Assembly: GCF_040436345.1 (NCBI RefSeq)
Contig: NC_133230.1
Span: forward strand, 15,634,197-15,698,196
Source: Pagrus major
Lineage: Eukaryota > Chordata > Actinopteri > Spariformes > Sparidae
Direction: 5' to 3'
Length of the DNA: 64,000 nt
Positions 12,657 through 24,833 of this stretch are shown piece after piece. A program made the translations under genes and the position numbers. Position 1 is the first letter of the stretch, and the number at the start of each line of letters is the position of its first letter. The notes beneath the pieces were generated by a model. The model did not search any database. It had not been told where the DNA came from and was given only the letters and a program-made list of their open reading frames with translations.

Positions 12657-14340
12657 TTCAAGAGTCTTGCTGTTGTCTGTGGTGAATCAGGTGGCGTTTT
12701 CCCAGGGTCTGTGTCAGTAATTAGGCTTTTATCTGCAAATACAAATAAATAACAATTATGCGAACTTGTATAAACAGCATTATTTTCTCATGTTGCCCTT
12801 TTGAAAAAGCACATATATAGCTAAAATTACAATCAAAGCATCTTAAGTCAACCTAAAGTCTTCTAAACATCTTTGCTCACATTTGAAAAATGATAATAAA
12901 CACAACATACTGTGCATATCTTAAAGAAACAATGGGACTCACCTGTAAGTGTTACCTCCAGTAGACAATCAGCTGAGTATCATTTGTATCAATAGTCCAT
13001 TCATTGCATTGCTTCCAGTCCTTCAATGTGTGTCTCCGTATACACCTCTGCTCTGCTGCGGTCTGCTCTTATGGGGATTTGACCGATGATCTCTGGCCCT
13101 CAAACAGGATTAGCTGAAGACGCAAGAGTTTAGCTGATTAACAACAGCACAGTTCCAAACAAACATGCACAGGGGAACAGCTGCTTGTTTACATCTGACC
13201 TCAAAACAGCTTGTATAAATGTATGTTTATGGTCAGACTTTAAGTATGCTGGTTATACCTAGTTCAAAAGTCAGTCTCAATAGGACGCGTGTATATTTTA
13301 TGTTTGAGTAACAGCTGATGAATAGCCAGATGGACAGACTGAAAATTGGCCGGTGGCACTTTTATGACGCAATGAGTCTTTTCTTTTTCCTGGCTCGAAA
13401 GTCAGCTTCATTGACTGGAGACATTAAGCACCTGAGTCACAAAGTTGAATGAGTCCTTTCATTCATTGATATATTCACTCAATGACTCCCAGTCCATCCA
13501 CACTTCCACATATCACTTGGCTTTGGTGCTTCAGAACGCTACTAATACAATCAAAAACAATTAATTCGTAACATATCTCAACATTAAACAAAACATTTAA
13601 ATTTTCAAATTTAGGACAAAGACACAGATTCAGCTGTAAGCACTGCCAAACAGCAACCGTATCCTTGAACTTTGTTGTGTCCTTTGCGATTATCTGATGT
13701 AGACGCTCCACAAGCAGTTATATTATTAGCTGTATAGCCCTGGCAGAATGATCCTCTCATTCACAGGAAGGGTTTGAAGGTGAAGGAAAAAGGTTAAAAA
13801 AAGCAACGTTACCAACAGATGGGGGAAGCTTACATGACGAAGCGTCGATGCACCTGTTGCAGCAGATCTTCTGAGTTTCCCTCTTCCTGGCTAGACAGGG
13901 TGACAGCAGAGCTTAGGTTTTGAAAGGAGATCAAACAGAAACATTTATCAGGAACATTTAACAGCAAATGAATAATAAAAAGAGAAGAATGTAATACCTG
14001 TAAACGTGACTGCTGAGAAGACAGTAGTTCCAGTTAAAAATGCTATTAAAGATCCTTCAAGGAGTGAAAAAAAGAGCAAAATTACCATGTGAATCTCTGA
14101 ACCTAAAATTTGCTGGCCTGAGCTACTTCCTAAAAAGCTTTAAGATTGTAATTTTGTCAAGACAAACTGACTTAATATTAAATAGACACCCCTCTGATCT
14201 TTCTGCATACCATCTAGCAGTGGTATTAATCAGTGAGGTAAGAGATGGACTCAGACACAGTGATGGTATTTAAAGACAGATCGCCTCCCTTTTGCTACCA
14301 GAGGCCCAAACTGACACTGAGAGCATCATAAGCCTTTGGC
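12657..14340 (-). other. 5' region of the unknown gene, with candidate untranslated exons
   Basis: Three splice-bounded pieces suggest upstream exons on the minus strand. One lies between an acceptor at 12735 (TTTGCAG) and the coding start. One ends with a donor at about 12955 (TTACAG/GTGAGT). One, at about 13893-13837, follows a good pyrimidine tract (CCCTGTCTAG) and ends at CAT/GTAAGC. The last can be read as QEEGNSEDLLQQVHRRFV, but I could not join it in frame with the downstream exons. It may belong to an isoform or be chance. No other gene was seen here. Confidence 0.35.
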
Positions 14341-14349
14341 AAGGAGGAC

Positions 14350-15537
14350 TTAACTTTAATTCTACACAATCATACATATATACAATTTTATACGCTTTAA
14401 TTTCATACAAAAAAAGTCATGTACAGGTGAGGGGGTGGAGACTATGACCTATTGGAAATCAAAATAAATACTGTCACCAGGAGTTGTGTGTGGCTCAGTG
14501 GCTAACACCAGGAGCTGTGTGCTTAACCTCAATGGAGAGACATCGGGTCTGACCGTATCACACATGAAAAAGGCAGTTTATGTTTTTTTGAAAATATGAG
14601 AGACTGTAACCATGACCAATGCTGAACTACTAAGAAGCCACTGAGAAAAACAAAGATGAACGTGTCATCCCACCCCTATACACACACGCACTCACACACA
14701 CACACACACACACTCAGAAAGCACTGCATAACGTAACAAACATATTCATCGATAAGACAGCCCGCAGAGGCCTGTGTGTGGAGTGTCCATCACAATTATG
14801 ATCTCATTGGCGAATAAGAACGGGCCTACTGACTGGAGATTACGGGTGAGTCTCCATAAGAGATAAATCCTTTTATACATAAAAAAAAGAAACAAATGCA
14901 AGTACTCACATTAACAAAAACAAACAAAAACTTGAGACGCATCTCTCTGTTGGAGATATTTAAATTTCCAAGGAAAGATGATATTCAATTTGAATGATTT
15001 GATGTTAGCATTATATAAAATCTTGCATGTCTCCATGTTTAGAATTGTCAGTGAGGACTTGCACTGGATACAGCTCTATCTCCTTTTTACCCTTTCCTTC
15101 GACTTCAGAATCGGAAGACATTTCTTGTCCAAAGTAGAGTTTTTGTATGGATGATTTTGTAGTGCTTATTTCCTTAGAAAGGTGAACTATTTTCTTTACA
15201 TGCTGTAATAGACGGACGGATGGAAAGGAGGAAGGTGCTTCTGAAGTCAAAAAGGAAGACAGGAGCTGCATAGAGGGCTACTTCTTAGGCTGTGGCCACC
15301 AGATACGATTCATTTGGACTCTTCTCCAGTCTTTTGTGGGTGATTTTGGTCTCTCTGCTGCAAAAACATGCCTCCTGTGGCTGCAGAAGTGGACATCGGA
15401 GGGGCAAGAAGTTAAGGTGTCCATACTTTAATGACAAACGACAGAACATCCGAAGTCTCGATTTACTCAACAGTTCACCAGCTCCAAATATAAAAGACTT
15501 GATCTCCTCTGTCATTCAGTCTTTGGAGGCTCATGGG
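14350..15537 (-). other. clk2: clk2 3'UTR region
   Basis: About 1.2 kb of non-coding DNA follows the clk2 stop, in the transcribed direction. Minus-strand ATTAAA signals near 14354 and 14397 are possible ends. A (CA)n tract lies at about 14680-14714. The exact transcript end cannot be decided from sequence. Confidence 0.5.
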
Positions 15538-18500
15538 TCACCGGCTGATATCCCGGTTGCCCTCCCAGTTCTTGCTGCCTGTTGCCTCGTCAACACCCAC
15601 ATTCTCAAAGAATGGGTGTTTGAGGGAGTCGGCCAGCACCAGCCTCTTGGAGGGCTCGTACTCCAACATGCTTTCAATGAGGTCAAATAACTGGTGGTGT
15701 TCCTCTGCCTCCGACAGTAAGTACCGCTGATGATGGAGAAAGGAAATAAGAAAAAGATTAAGAGCAATACTGAGACTTTTTAGAGAGGAACTGCAGTACA
15801 AAACACAAGACACTTTCAGCCTTGCTAATCATATTTCTTCCTTTTGCACTCGTCTTTCACCTCTCTTACCCGTAAGGGTTTGCAGTTTTCTCTGACGTAT
15901 TTCCCCGCTGAGGAGCTCTCATCCCAGTCTAGACGGCCACGATAGAAATACTTCTGCTTCCTAAGAGGGTACAGAGATCAGTGTGAGCGATGTTCAAGTG
16001 TGTGCATGTTGATTTCTACATAAACAATGCAATTACGAGCGTTACAGGCACTTTTAACACGTTGGTGCGTTCCTCTCACCTCGTCTTACGAATCATCCTA
16101 GAAGGCACCGGTCCCAGGATTCTTTCCATCATGGCCAAATGCTCTCGGTTGTCATGAGTCTGAAAGAAATGCGAGTTAGACAACCATGATTCAGCAGGAA
16201 GGAGGAACAGACAGAGCAGACAGTCAGAAAGAACAGATGATTCTGCTGCTACATACAGTGTCAAACAGACAGAGCTCATAATTGACACCAAGGTCATAAT
16301 ATCCCACCACATAAAGAGTAGCCATGTACATTTGTATGTTTCATTGCTTGATATTGATAATTTGGCATTTAGCATTCAATTTATAATCAATAACTTCGGC
16401 TATGTCTCTCATCATTTGAAAGTTAGGCCCCAAATTATCATTTAAATGAGGTCTAACTGAGTCCAGGGTCTTGGCCACTGTACCTGAAACAATGTGAAGC
16501 CCAGGTAGTACTCAAACAGTATACAGCCAATGCTCCACACATCACAGGGGTGGCTCCAGCCCAGCTCTGGAAGACAAAAACATAGATCGAATACATGAAA
16601 ACACACAGACATATTTGTCATATTTGGAGAATACTCTAGGCAGGTGTTATGCTTGCTGACATCATGCAAAGTAACTCAATTTAATCAGTATTTTAGTTGC
16701 ATGGGGTAATCCAGTTTATGGCATCAATACCATGTGCCTCCAAGATAAGATTAGAAACTTCAGGGCAACCACTGTGTTTATTTGCACTTCTCACATTAAC
16801 TGGCCCAAACTGATCCCCAGGAGTGATCTGCAGTTGTGGTGTCGTGTTAATGTGTATATGTGTCTATATGTTATTTTTAAACTGCACCTTTAATGTTTAA
16901 CAACAGAGAAATTAGGATTAGGCTGCTGCACTGTGATTGTGTTCAACTTGTAGAATGCAGTATTTTTCTTCAAAAACTTGTACCCCTTTCACATTGGACA
17001 AAAAACATCTGGCTTTTGTCTTTAATGTGAATGGGGGCACCAGCATTCACTCCCGGCTCAAATGACTCTGCAGTAGACCCGAATTGTGCCATGAAAAATA
17101 CTTGGGTATATATCTCCAAACTGATTTCCCTGTTGACTGTCGGAACCATATTGTGATTGTAACTGTCACCAGTGAAAATTATCATCTAATCCTTTTTGAG
17201 AGGTAGTGTTTTCAAGAATGTATGGCCAAGAGCTTATAGACATCCTCACCTAGTATAACCTCAGGGGCACGGTAATGCCGCGTGGACACAATGGTGCTGT
17301 GGTGCTCGTGGTCAAAAGTGGCACTGCCAAAGTCGACTACACGTACTGCCGTGCTCTTAACTGTCCGCTCTTCTCGCTTCTGCAAAAGAGAAAACACTCA
17401 AGTCTAAAGTCTACAGACCAGAAATCTTTTTCACCTTTTGTCTTTGCATTCTGCCACATCTTACCTTCTCTACATTGAACGACATTGTGAAGTCTGAGTT
17501 GACAAACAGGATGTTCTCAGGCTTTAGGTCTGTGTGTGTCAGCTTATTGTCATGGAGAACTATGGAACAGGAAACATTATTACAGTGATTATTCAGTCTT
17601 CACTTTTGACTGCACACGAACTTAAAGACAGATTACACGACCCATCTTCTAATCAATCCCTTTTGAATCAGATGAGACATGTTGCAATGTAAAATAATGA
17701 TAGTCACAGAGTGTAATTAATAAATGACAACATGAGAAAAACATCTGTAACAGTAAAAATCCAGAGTATACATACAGATACTGACATAGACAAGAATTCT
17801 CTATAACAGCATTACTTTCCTCCTCAGAAGCTTAGTAAGGTATTTAATAGATTACGCTCTCTGGCGTTGTGTGCTATAATGCCCTCATGTGGCTACAGGC
17901 TGTCTACCACAGACAAAAGAGACTTTTTATCCAACCACTAAATTTTCAGCTGACTGATGAAGAAACCGCATTGAGTAAGAGTGCATTGACCAGAAAACTT
18001 TTTTAGGGACATTAAGTAAAACAAAGGACATAAATGAAAACTTACATTTCACAGCGAGACAGAGTTGGTAGGCCATGTGTCTGACCTGACCGATTGAGTA
18101 GGGCAGGTAGTTGTTTTCTTTTAGAAAGTCGAACGTGCTGAGAGCTAGCAGCTCGAAGGAGATGCACATGTGACCGTGGTAGTCAAACCAGTCATACATC
18201 TGTACACAAAGGCTGCAAGACAAACAGGATACAGGAGGTGTGAGAGTGATGCAGTAAAGTACATAGTGTAAATGACTTAAATAGTTTATGGAGACACCGC
18301 CCTACTTATGTAACAGCTTAATCAAACATTTTTACAGTTTTACTTTTAATTATCAGAACATGTTGGTAACTCTTGAAAGTTTCCAGTTAAAGGGTGAAGT
18401 TTGCAACTGTACATACGGACAAGAGTTAAAAGAGTTGACACTTAATATTCAGCATTAATGAAGACAACAGTGATAGGCACTTATGTGTATGAAGGTCATA

Positions 18501-21500
18501 CATTTTCAATTCCAAAACACTAAGAACTCACAACTTGTTGTCAGGATCCTTTTCATTGATCTTCTCTAATACATTGATCTCCAGGCGAGCTGCTTCCTTG
18601 TACTTCTCCACATTCTTGATAATTTTCAGAGCTACATGGGCTCCACCTCTGGAAAACACAAGATAGTATAAGGCCAAAAACAGAGGCAATACAACACAAA
18701 CAATCTATTACATTTGTTATTTAAATCTCACTTTGGGGAGTAGGTGTAGGTGCATGCTGAATTGCAGATACTAAAGTGACATTTAACTTGAGTTTACAGT
18801 ACAGACGCAACACTTAATAATATGAATATGACAGCAAAGTCTCTGATCTGAGATATCACTCTTTGCATTAAACATTGAGCAAAGAGTCTGCAAGTGTCAC
18901 TTTCTTAAGTCCCTGCTTGTGAAAATGAAATCGCTTCGTCTCCATTTCTATCACATTATCTTCCATAATGTATCTACAAGGGAGGGGACACGGTATTCAC
19001 AAGGGTCCACAGTTACACAAGGGTAAGATACAGCAGAGACAATTTGCCTCCAGTGAACTGCAACGTGACAAAGGCAGCAGAAAAAAAAACAACAAGCTGT
19101 GGACAATTTGAGTGAGCCTTTTTTAAATTTAAAGCAGCCACTGGGATTTACAACAGTCGTTAACAATAGCAACGATGAATATTCTTATCCTAATCGAAAG
19201 TCACTAACAGGCATGGTACAAACACACTTATTTCTACAGGTATTCCCTACTGGGGGTCTTGAAAATAGGACCCGAGAGACTGACAGCTGCTGTTTTTCAG
19301 TGTTGACTGGCACACACCTGCGGTGGTCAATGCACTGCATCACCCTCCCGAAGGTGCCTTCCCCCAAAGTGCTGACAATCTCATCTGCAACACAACACAG
19401 AGAAAAAAGGAGGAGAGAGGGGGAGCGGGGAAAGAAAGAAGAGGTGCATTAGAAATGTGGACTTAAACAGGAATACATAATGCAAAAGTGTAGACAGGCG
19501 AATCACTTCTAACGCCCATCCCCTTTTCAAATGGCTGCCTATTCAATCTGGCAGGCTTGAACACTTTGAGGTTATCTATAATATTTGAACGCGTAGCACT
19601 ATGATACATGTGAAGGAAATAAGGGGGCAAATGTAAAAGTGCTCCCTTTCTTTGATGGCCAATTTGCAGCCATCGAATATAAGGGCACATCCTTTGAAGA
19701 TGTGGCCGTCTTTGCCCAAAAGGACACGGAGGTAACATGTAAAACTGGAAAAATGATTAGTACTTCTTCTAAAATGATGCATGATCACGAAAATGACAAA
19801 CGTGTTCATAAATTTACTGTCTACATGTGTGCTGGTTGTGCTAGAAAAAGACCTAATAGGTGATGTACATGTTAGAGTTCTATTTTATAAAATTAAAAGA
19901 AAATCCCTGAAACACTCAAAGTGGAAAATAGCTAGCTGTAAATTATGTATGTTTTAAAACTGTTATTGAATTTTAATCTGAAACGCAACAGAAACAAACA
20001 GCTGCAAATGGGGTTCTACGTTTTGGAAACCTGTGAAACATAGAAAATGCTCCACAGCTTAAAATCCTAGAAACAAAAACGAGAAGGTATCTAACGCCCC
20101 TCTCAAATCGCCAACATTCTTGCAATCCACCCTGCTATTTCAGCTAGAGCGAAGAGCATTCTAGCAAGGCATCATCAGGCACTCCCATGTCATGTAAATG
20201 CTCTATGCATTAATACTCATATGGAGAAGGTTACGATAGAGTAGTGGCAGTGAGTACATCTCTCTTGCAGGACGTCCCCACTCCGACAGATCAGGTGCCC
20301 TTCCTCGTCGTCCCTCACACTCAGTGCCCGCGTCCGGCTGTTGCTCCGCTGTTTTCACACCCAAACCACCATCAGCAGGTCACGACACGACCGGAGGGAA
20401 CAGGGGGTTTTCAGGGACAGCCGCAGCCACAGCGTCAGGCGGCACAGGTAGACGAGGAGGGAGGAGGAGGGTGGTAGTTGATGTAGTTGTGGTTGTTGGT
20501 AGGTTTGGTGGTCATGGGGCGATTCACGCATGACACCACGTGAAGGAAATATATAACGATAGGGATATAGTGCAAGGGAACAAGTCAAAGATCACATGTT
20601 GTCCTCTGCTCCTCTCCCCCCTCTACCTTTAAACCACAGCTGCTTACAAACAAGGAAGCAACTGGCATATCCATTCATCAACGCAAAAACTAGTTAAGAC
20701 AGTTACATAACTACTTCAAAACTTATCAAATTGACTTTTCAGATTAAACAAGACGGAAAACAAAATGAGGACCACAAGTTATCAAGCAGGAAATATTTAA
20801 AGATAACTCCCAACATATATGCTACATCAAATTAAAACCCTTTCTCACTTAAAATTGATAGTTCATGTGTGGTTAAACATGACCCACACAAAAAATGCAT
20901 TTTAAGGAATCTAAGACATTTTAAATTCCAATAAATTCTAACAAAAATAAGCATTCAATTTAAATCTAAATTTTACACGGTGTTTGGGAGAACATTTTCA
21001 CTTTTTTTTTTTTCAGCCCATCTACACAAAAGTTCACAAGTGGCCAACCAGCTGCTACTACAGGCATTTTGTCCATTATTAAAAGTACTGACAACATACA
21101 AAACAAAATTTTACAAAAGGTAGGGCCACAGACAATGAATGAAGTGGGACCAATCTAACTAGGATTTCAAAAGGAAAACTTCAGAAAGCTGTGGTGGGTG
21201 TGTATCTGAAGAGCAGCAAAACATTTGTGGTTAATCATTAATTAACTACAGAAAAAGTACTTGGATAAAAATGAAAATGCTCTGCCAAATAAAAATGCCA
21301 ATTTAAGCAAAACCCACTTAAACAAAATAATAAAAATAAAACAAACCCCTTCTGAAAAAACAAAACAAATCATAAAGATTGTACTACTTACCAATTCCAG
21401 GGGCTGTGAGGAAGAAATGGTTAGAGAAAGACAGAGACAGAGGGAGCTGAGTGGAAGAGACAGAGATGGAAGGAGAGGGCTGAGGAGAGTTAAAACACAA

Positions 21501-22132
21501 TCTCAGGTCTGGCTGTACTCACCGAGGAAGATGGGCTATAGGACCTGGTTCTACGCCGCCTTCGTTTGTGCTTACGCCTGCTGCCTTTTCGTCGGTAAGA
21601 CTCATCCCGTTCGCGCTCCCTCTCTCGGCCACGTCGGTAGTCATACACGTTTGGGGAGAAGTCGCGTGTATAATAATTTTCAGCAGCTCCATGTGGCTCC
21701 CTTTCTCTGTCACGGTCTCGATCTCGGCTCTGATCCAAGCGCCTGTATCCCTCGCAGTACCTTCTGTCAAATGGCCGATGTTCCGTTGAACGATTGTCAA
21801 AGCTACGACTGAATCAGAGAACAGAGGCACACATTGAAACCTAAATGCTGACAAGCAACAAAACTTCAATAAAGATCTGCAGTGTTGGTACTTTAAAATA
21901 CATTTTCAGCTAAATAAATCAAACAAATCACAACATACCTCCTTGAGCGTACAAAGCTTCCTTCCTGTCTGTGTCCCCGTCCCCTTCTGTCTCTGTCACT
22001 GCTGGAGGAGTAAGTAGGAGATCTTCTGTGCCGGTGTCTTCGCCCTCTGTCTCTGTCTCTGTCTCTGTAACGGTCTTGGTAGCTGCTTCGACTGTCTCTG
22101 TCCGAAGACGAGTGACGTCTTGTGTGAGGCAT
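15538..22132 (-). CDS. clk2: CDC-like kinase 2 (LAMMER dual-specificity kinase)
   Basis: Nuclear kinase that phosphorylates SR splicing factors. Twelve coding exons: 22132-21939, 21808-21523, 20348-20258, 19384-19318, 18648-18532, 18212-18046, 17559-17465, 17379-17250, 16566-16484, 16159-16080, 15960-15870 and 15726-15538. They total 529 aa, against about 499 in human CLK2. Residues 1-160 form an Arg/Ser/Asp-rich region. The kinase shows GEGTFGRV (from about 197), VALK (Lys about 221), HTDLKPEN (Asp 318), DFG (355-357) and the family signature EHLAMMER (416-423). The C-terminus NRDISR fits CLK2 and not CLK1, 3 or 4. Exon 20348-20258 is 91 nt, so skipping it shifts the frame. This matches the known CLK autoregulation by exon-4 skipping. 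The coding start falls directly after an intron. Confidence 0.96.
20258..20540 (-). promoter_or_regulatory. clk2: Putative regulated cassette exon and GC-rich upstream intron of clk2
   Basis: The 91-nt exon (20348-20258) encodes the linker into the kinase domain ([13 protein letters not shown]). It is preceded by about 190 nt that is much more GC-rich than the neighbouring introns and contains CCTCCTCC-type runs and an open stretch. In mammals, CLK genes control their own level by skipping this exon or retaining the neighbouring introns. The composition here is consistent with that but does not prove it. Confidence 0.4.
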
Positions 22133-23218
22133 CTGGTGGATTATTGGGAGGACAAATCAAACAACATTTGGGATTTAAAAAAAAATAAGCACTGTTGAGT
22201 TAAAAACTTAAATTGTGCTTTAATCTGGGAGACCATTTCCAAGCCATCCACTGCTGGACTCAGTAGTCAGTAGGAGGTGCAGTTGAAGTGGTCAACAATG
22301 AACACATCTGATCCAAAACTAGTTGAATAAGCAACCTGAAGTAGTAATTTTTTGGCAAATGCATTGTACTGTAGTCAATTTGATCTACATAGCCCCAAAT
22401 CAAAGCTCACATTGCCTCTGCACAGTCTAAGTGAAGTGTAGCTAAATGCTAACTGTTCAATAACGCTTCCCTTTAGGAAAAGACGAACAGCTTCTTAAAA
22501 ATCATATCGACAGGGGCTGGTTGACAATAACAGCATGTTAGACACAAACTTGGCTTTAAAAAATTCTATAAAGCCAACCACAGAAACACACAGTTCAACT
22601 TTTACTCATTGTCATGAAGCATGCAGCTTATAGATCTGTGCGAAAATAGTTGAGAGTTAATAGGCATAGCAAGACAGACTACTGCCGAAGCAGGCCTAGA
22701 AATATGTGAGGAGAACAGGGATCACATACATAATAACCCTGTTGCATGATCCTATGCAACTCATAACAACTCACAACTGGTTAGTTCACGTATGCACAGC
22801 GTTGATTCAAACGACTGTAAACGATGCACACATTGACTGCAATGTTGGAAACACACGGCTTAAGATAACCGTAAGCTATTTTCAGTTGAGTGTTGAGTAT
22901 CTAAGCTAGCTAACGCTAAATTCATAACAGAGCACCGTTCCCTTCTTCAAGCGTCGCTTATGTGTTTTTTTTCTTCCCTACCTTGTAAAACGATGCACTG
23001 CGTGAACGCTGTAAATTTCAGTAAGCACTATCACATTAAGTACTACCACTCAATACTTTTCTCATTTCCAAAAACACTAACACGTTCAAAAATACACAAG
23101 ATTAGCTCTGAAGTCGAATGCGCTAACTAACTAACAGCTACCTAAGCTGTGAACGCAAGAGCCAACGACGTACAGGCTGTTAGCATTGCTACCAACATGA
23201 GCTAATATAAATAATTTG

Positions 23219-23480
23219 GCCGCCATCTTAGCTTAGCTTCGTTCGCCAGCTAGCTCAACAGCTACTTTCGCTAGCCGTCGTACGAACCGTTTAGTCTGAA
23301 TGTGGCTCACTTAACGACACGGATATGATATTTACCGTTTTAGCAGCGAGGCCTGTTCGTTTGTCCCACAAGAAATCCGTGTTGGCGTTCCAGTTTTCTC
23401 TTTTATTTTGTCGCTAGCCCCGATGTTCAAGGTTCCTCAGCTAGCAGGCAGCGATTTTTTTTTTTTTTTACCCCCAGCCT
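23219..23480 (-). promoter_or_regulatory. clk2: clk2 untranslated exon 1 and promoter
   Basis: A donor (AAAACG/GTAAAT) at 23336 marks the end of a GC-rich leader reaching back to about 23400-23470. A YY1-type motif (GCCGCCATCTT, 23219-23229, AAGATGGCGGC on the gene strand) lies in the start of intron 1, as in many housekeeping genes. The next exon begins exactly at the start codon 1.2 kb downstream. The transcription start itself is not visible. Confidence 0.5.
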
Positions 23481-23929
23481 TTCCTGCTCGGCTAGTTCTA
23501 GTTCAGGCTGCTGGTGGAACGCCTCCCTGCGCCGAGACTGTTATTTCAGTCCTGCATGAACACAAACCACCGCTGAAGACGAGCGAGCAACATACACACG
23601 ACCTGCAAGTCACAACTAAATGATATATTTGATAGTCGTCATAATGGTATTTTTGCAAAGTTCTGGGTTCATATAAAATGTGACGATGTAAAAGGTTATT
23701 TAGCCAGATGTTTGGTCTTGGTTTACCCAAAAGGTTTTGACTTCTGCCTTGTTTTACTCAACTCATTTTCACTTTTCAGAAATTTTAATAACTAATCTCA
23801 TATTCTTGATTTTGTCAACAATGTGACTCCTTAGATATTATAACTTATCACAAATTTTGACTTTTAATGTTCACCATAATGACTTACTATTCCATTATTT
23901 TGACCTGCCATGATTGATTTTATAATAAC

Positions 23930-24170
23930 TTCATTTAAAAAGCACTTTTCTAACACAAGGTTATAAAGTGCTTCACAGAAAATTAAAAATCAACAGCAGA
24001 TAAAAAATAACAAATCCAGACAAAACAGAAAATTATGAATCATGGGATAAAAGAAGGAATAGTTAAGAGTAATGATGAAATACACTTAAAAAAAAGTTTT
24101 AATCGAAGATTTAAACGTTTGGGTAGTCTGGAGGCTCTTACTGCAAAGGCCCAGTCACCTTTACTAAATT
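23930..24170. repeat. Interspersed repeat between clk2 and the setdb1-like cluster
   Basis: The words 'aaaagcacttttctaacacaagg' in broken form, 'aaagtgcttcacagaaaatt' and a terminal 'gatttaaacg' resemble a repeat seen often in fish and other vertebrate genomes. It is called from general memory and low-complexity structure; no second copy was found in this window. Confidence 0.35.
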
Positions 24171-24259
24171 GGGATTTTGGGACAGCCAACAGAGCTGCAT
24201 GATTTTATTTTCGATTGTCGTTTCATGTGTCGCTTTTCTGTTCCTATCGGAAATTAGCT

Positions 24260-24500
24260 CCCATAGTCTGCACTAGAGCCCGACCCCTCCTGGATTTTTG
24301 TGTCGAAGATGATACTAAAAAAGTCTGACATCGATACGTATCAGCCGATATACACACATTTTTTACAATGACTTTTAACTGACTTGTGACAAAGATATGA
24401 AACAGTGGCAGGATATTTTACAGTTTAACAATAAACCTTATTGTTTTATTGTAAGATAACGTCAGTGTACTGAAACAGAAAACTTTCATTTAAAGCAACA
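24260..24500 (-). repeat. Interspersed repeat (family member 2, inverted relative to 8740)
   Basis: The reverse complement matches the repeat in dnajc8 intron 2, including the TTTATTGTTAAACTGTAAAA core at about 24410-24440 and the scattered ccgata/gatac words. It lies just beyond the predicted 3' end of setdb1-like copy A. Confidence 0.55.
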
Positions 24501-24515
24501 GACAATTTGAGACCA

Positions 24516-24527
24516 TTTATTTTTATT
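24516..24527 (-). terminator. Poly(A) signals for copy A
   Basis: Two minus-strand AATAAA words (24516-24521 and 24522-24527) lie about 310 nt past the stop codon. They are the first such signals in the transcribed direction. Confidence 0.5.
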
Positions 24528-24833
24528 AAAAATTGTAATACAAATACACAACAAACAAACAATGCATTAATATAATGGTTTCATGTATAATATAATGGTT
24601 TCATGGTTTCATGGACAGTTTGTCATTTTTCAGTTGTCCCAATAGGGCACAACCTTCAGCAGCACATGTATGAATTCCACTTGACTGTGAGATGATTCTG
24701 GACATCCTGGCCCCAGTTTTTGAAATTGCATGTCACAAATATGAAGCAAGTCTGATCTGAAGCACAATAGTAACCCATGGACCTTGCAAAACCAACCAGA
24801 ATGTGCAAGCTTAACACATTCATGGTCCCATCA

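Noticed and set aside
14480-14560. SINE-like 'tggctcagtggctaaca' piece near the clk2 3' end
   Set aside because: Only a box-A-like word; no box B at a proper distance.
21261-21812. 183-codon plus-strand frame
   Set aside because: Overlaps clk2 exon 21808-21523 in antisense and an AT-rich intron; no supporting features.
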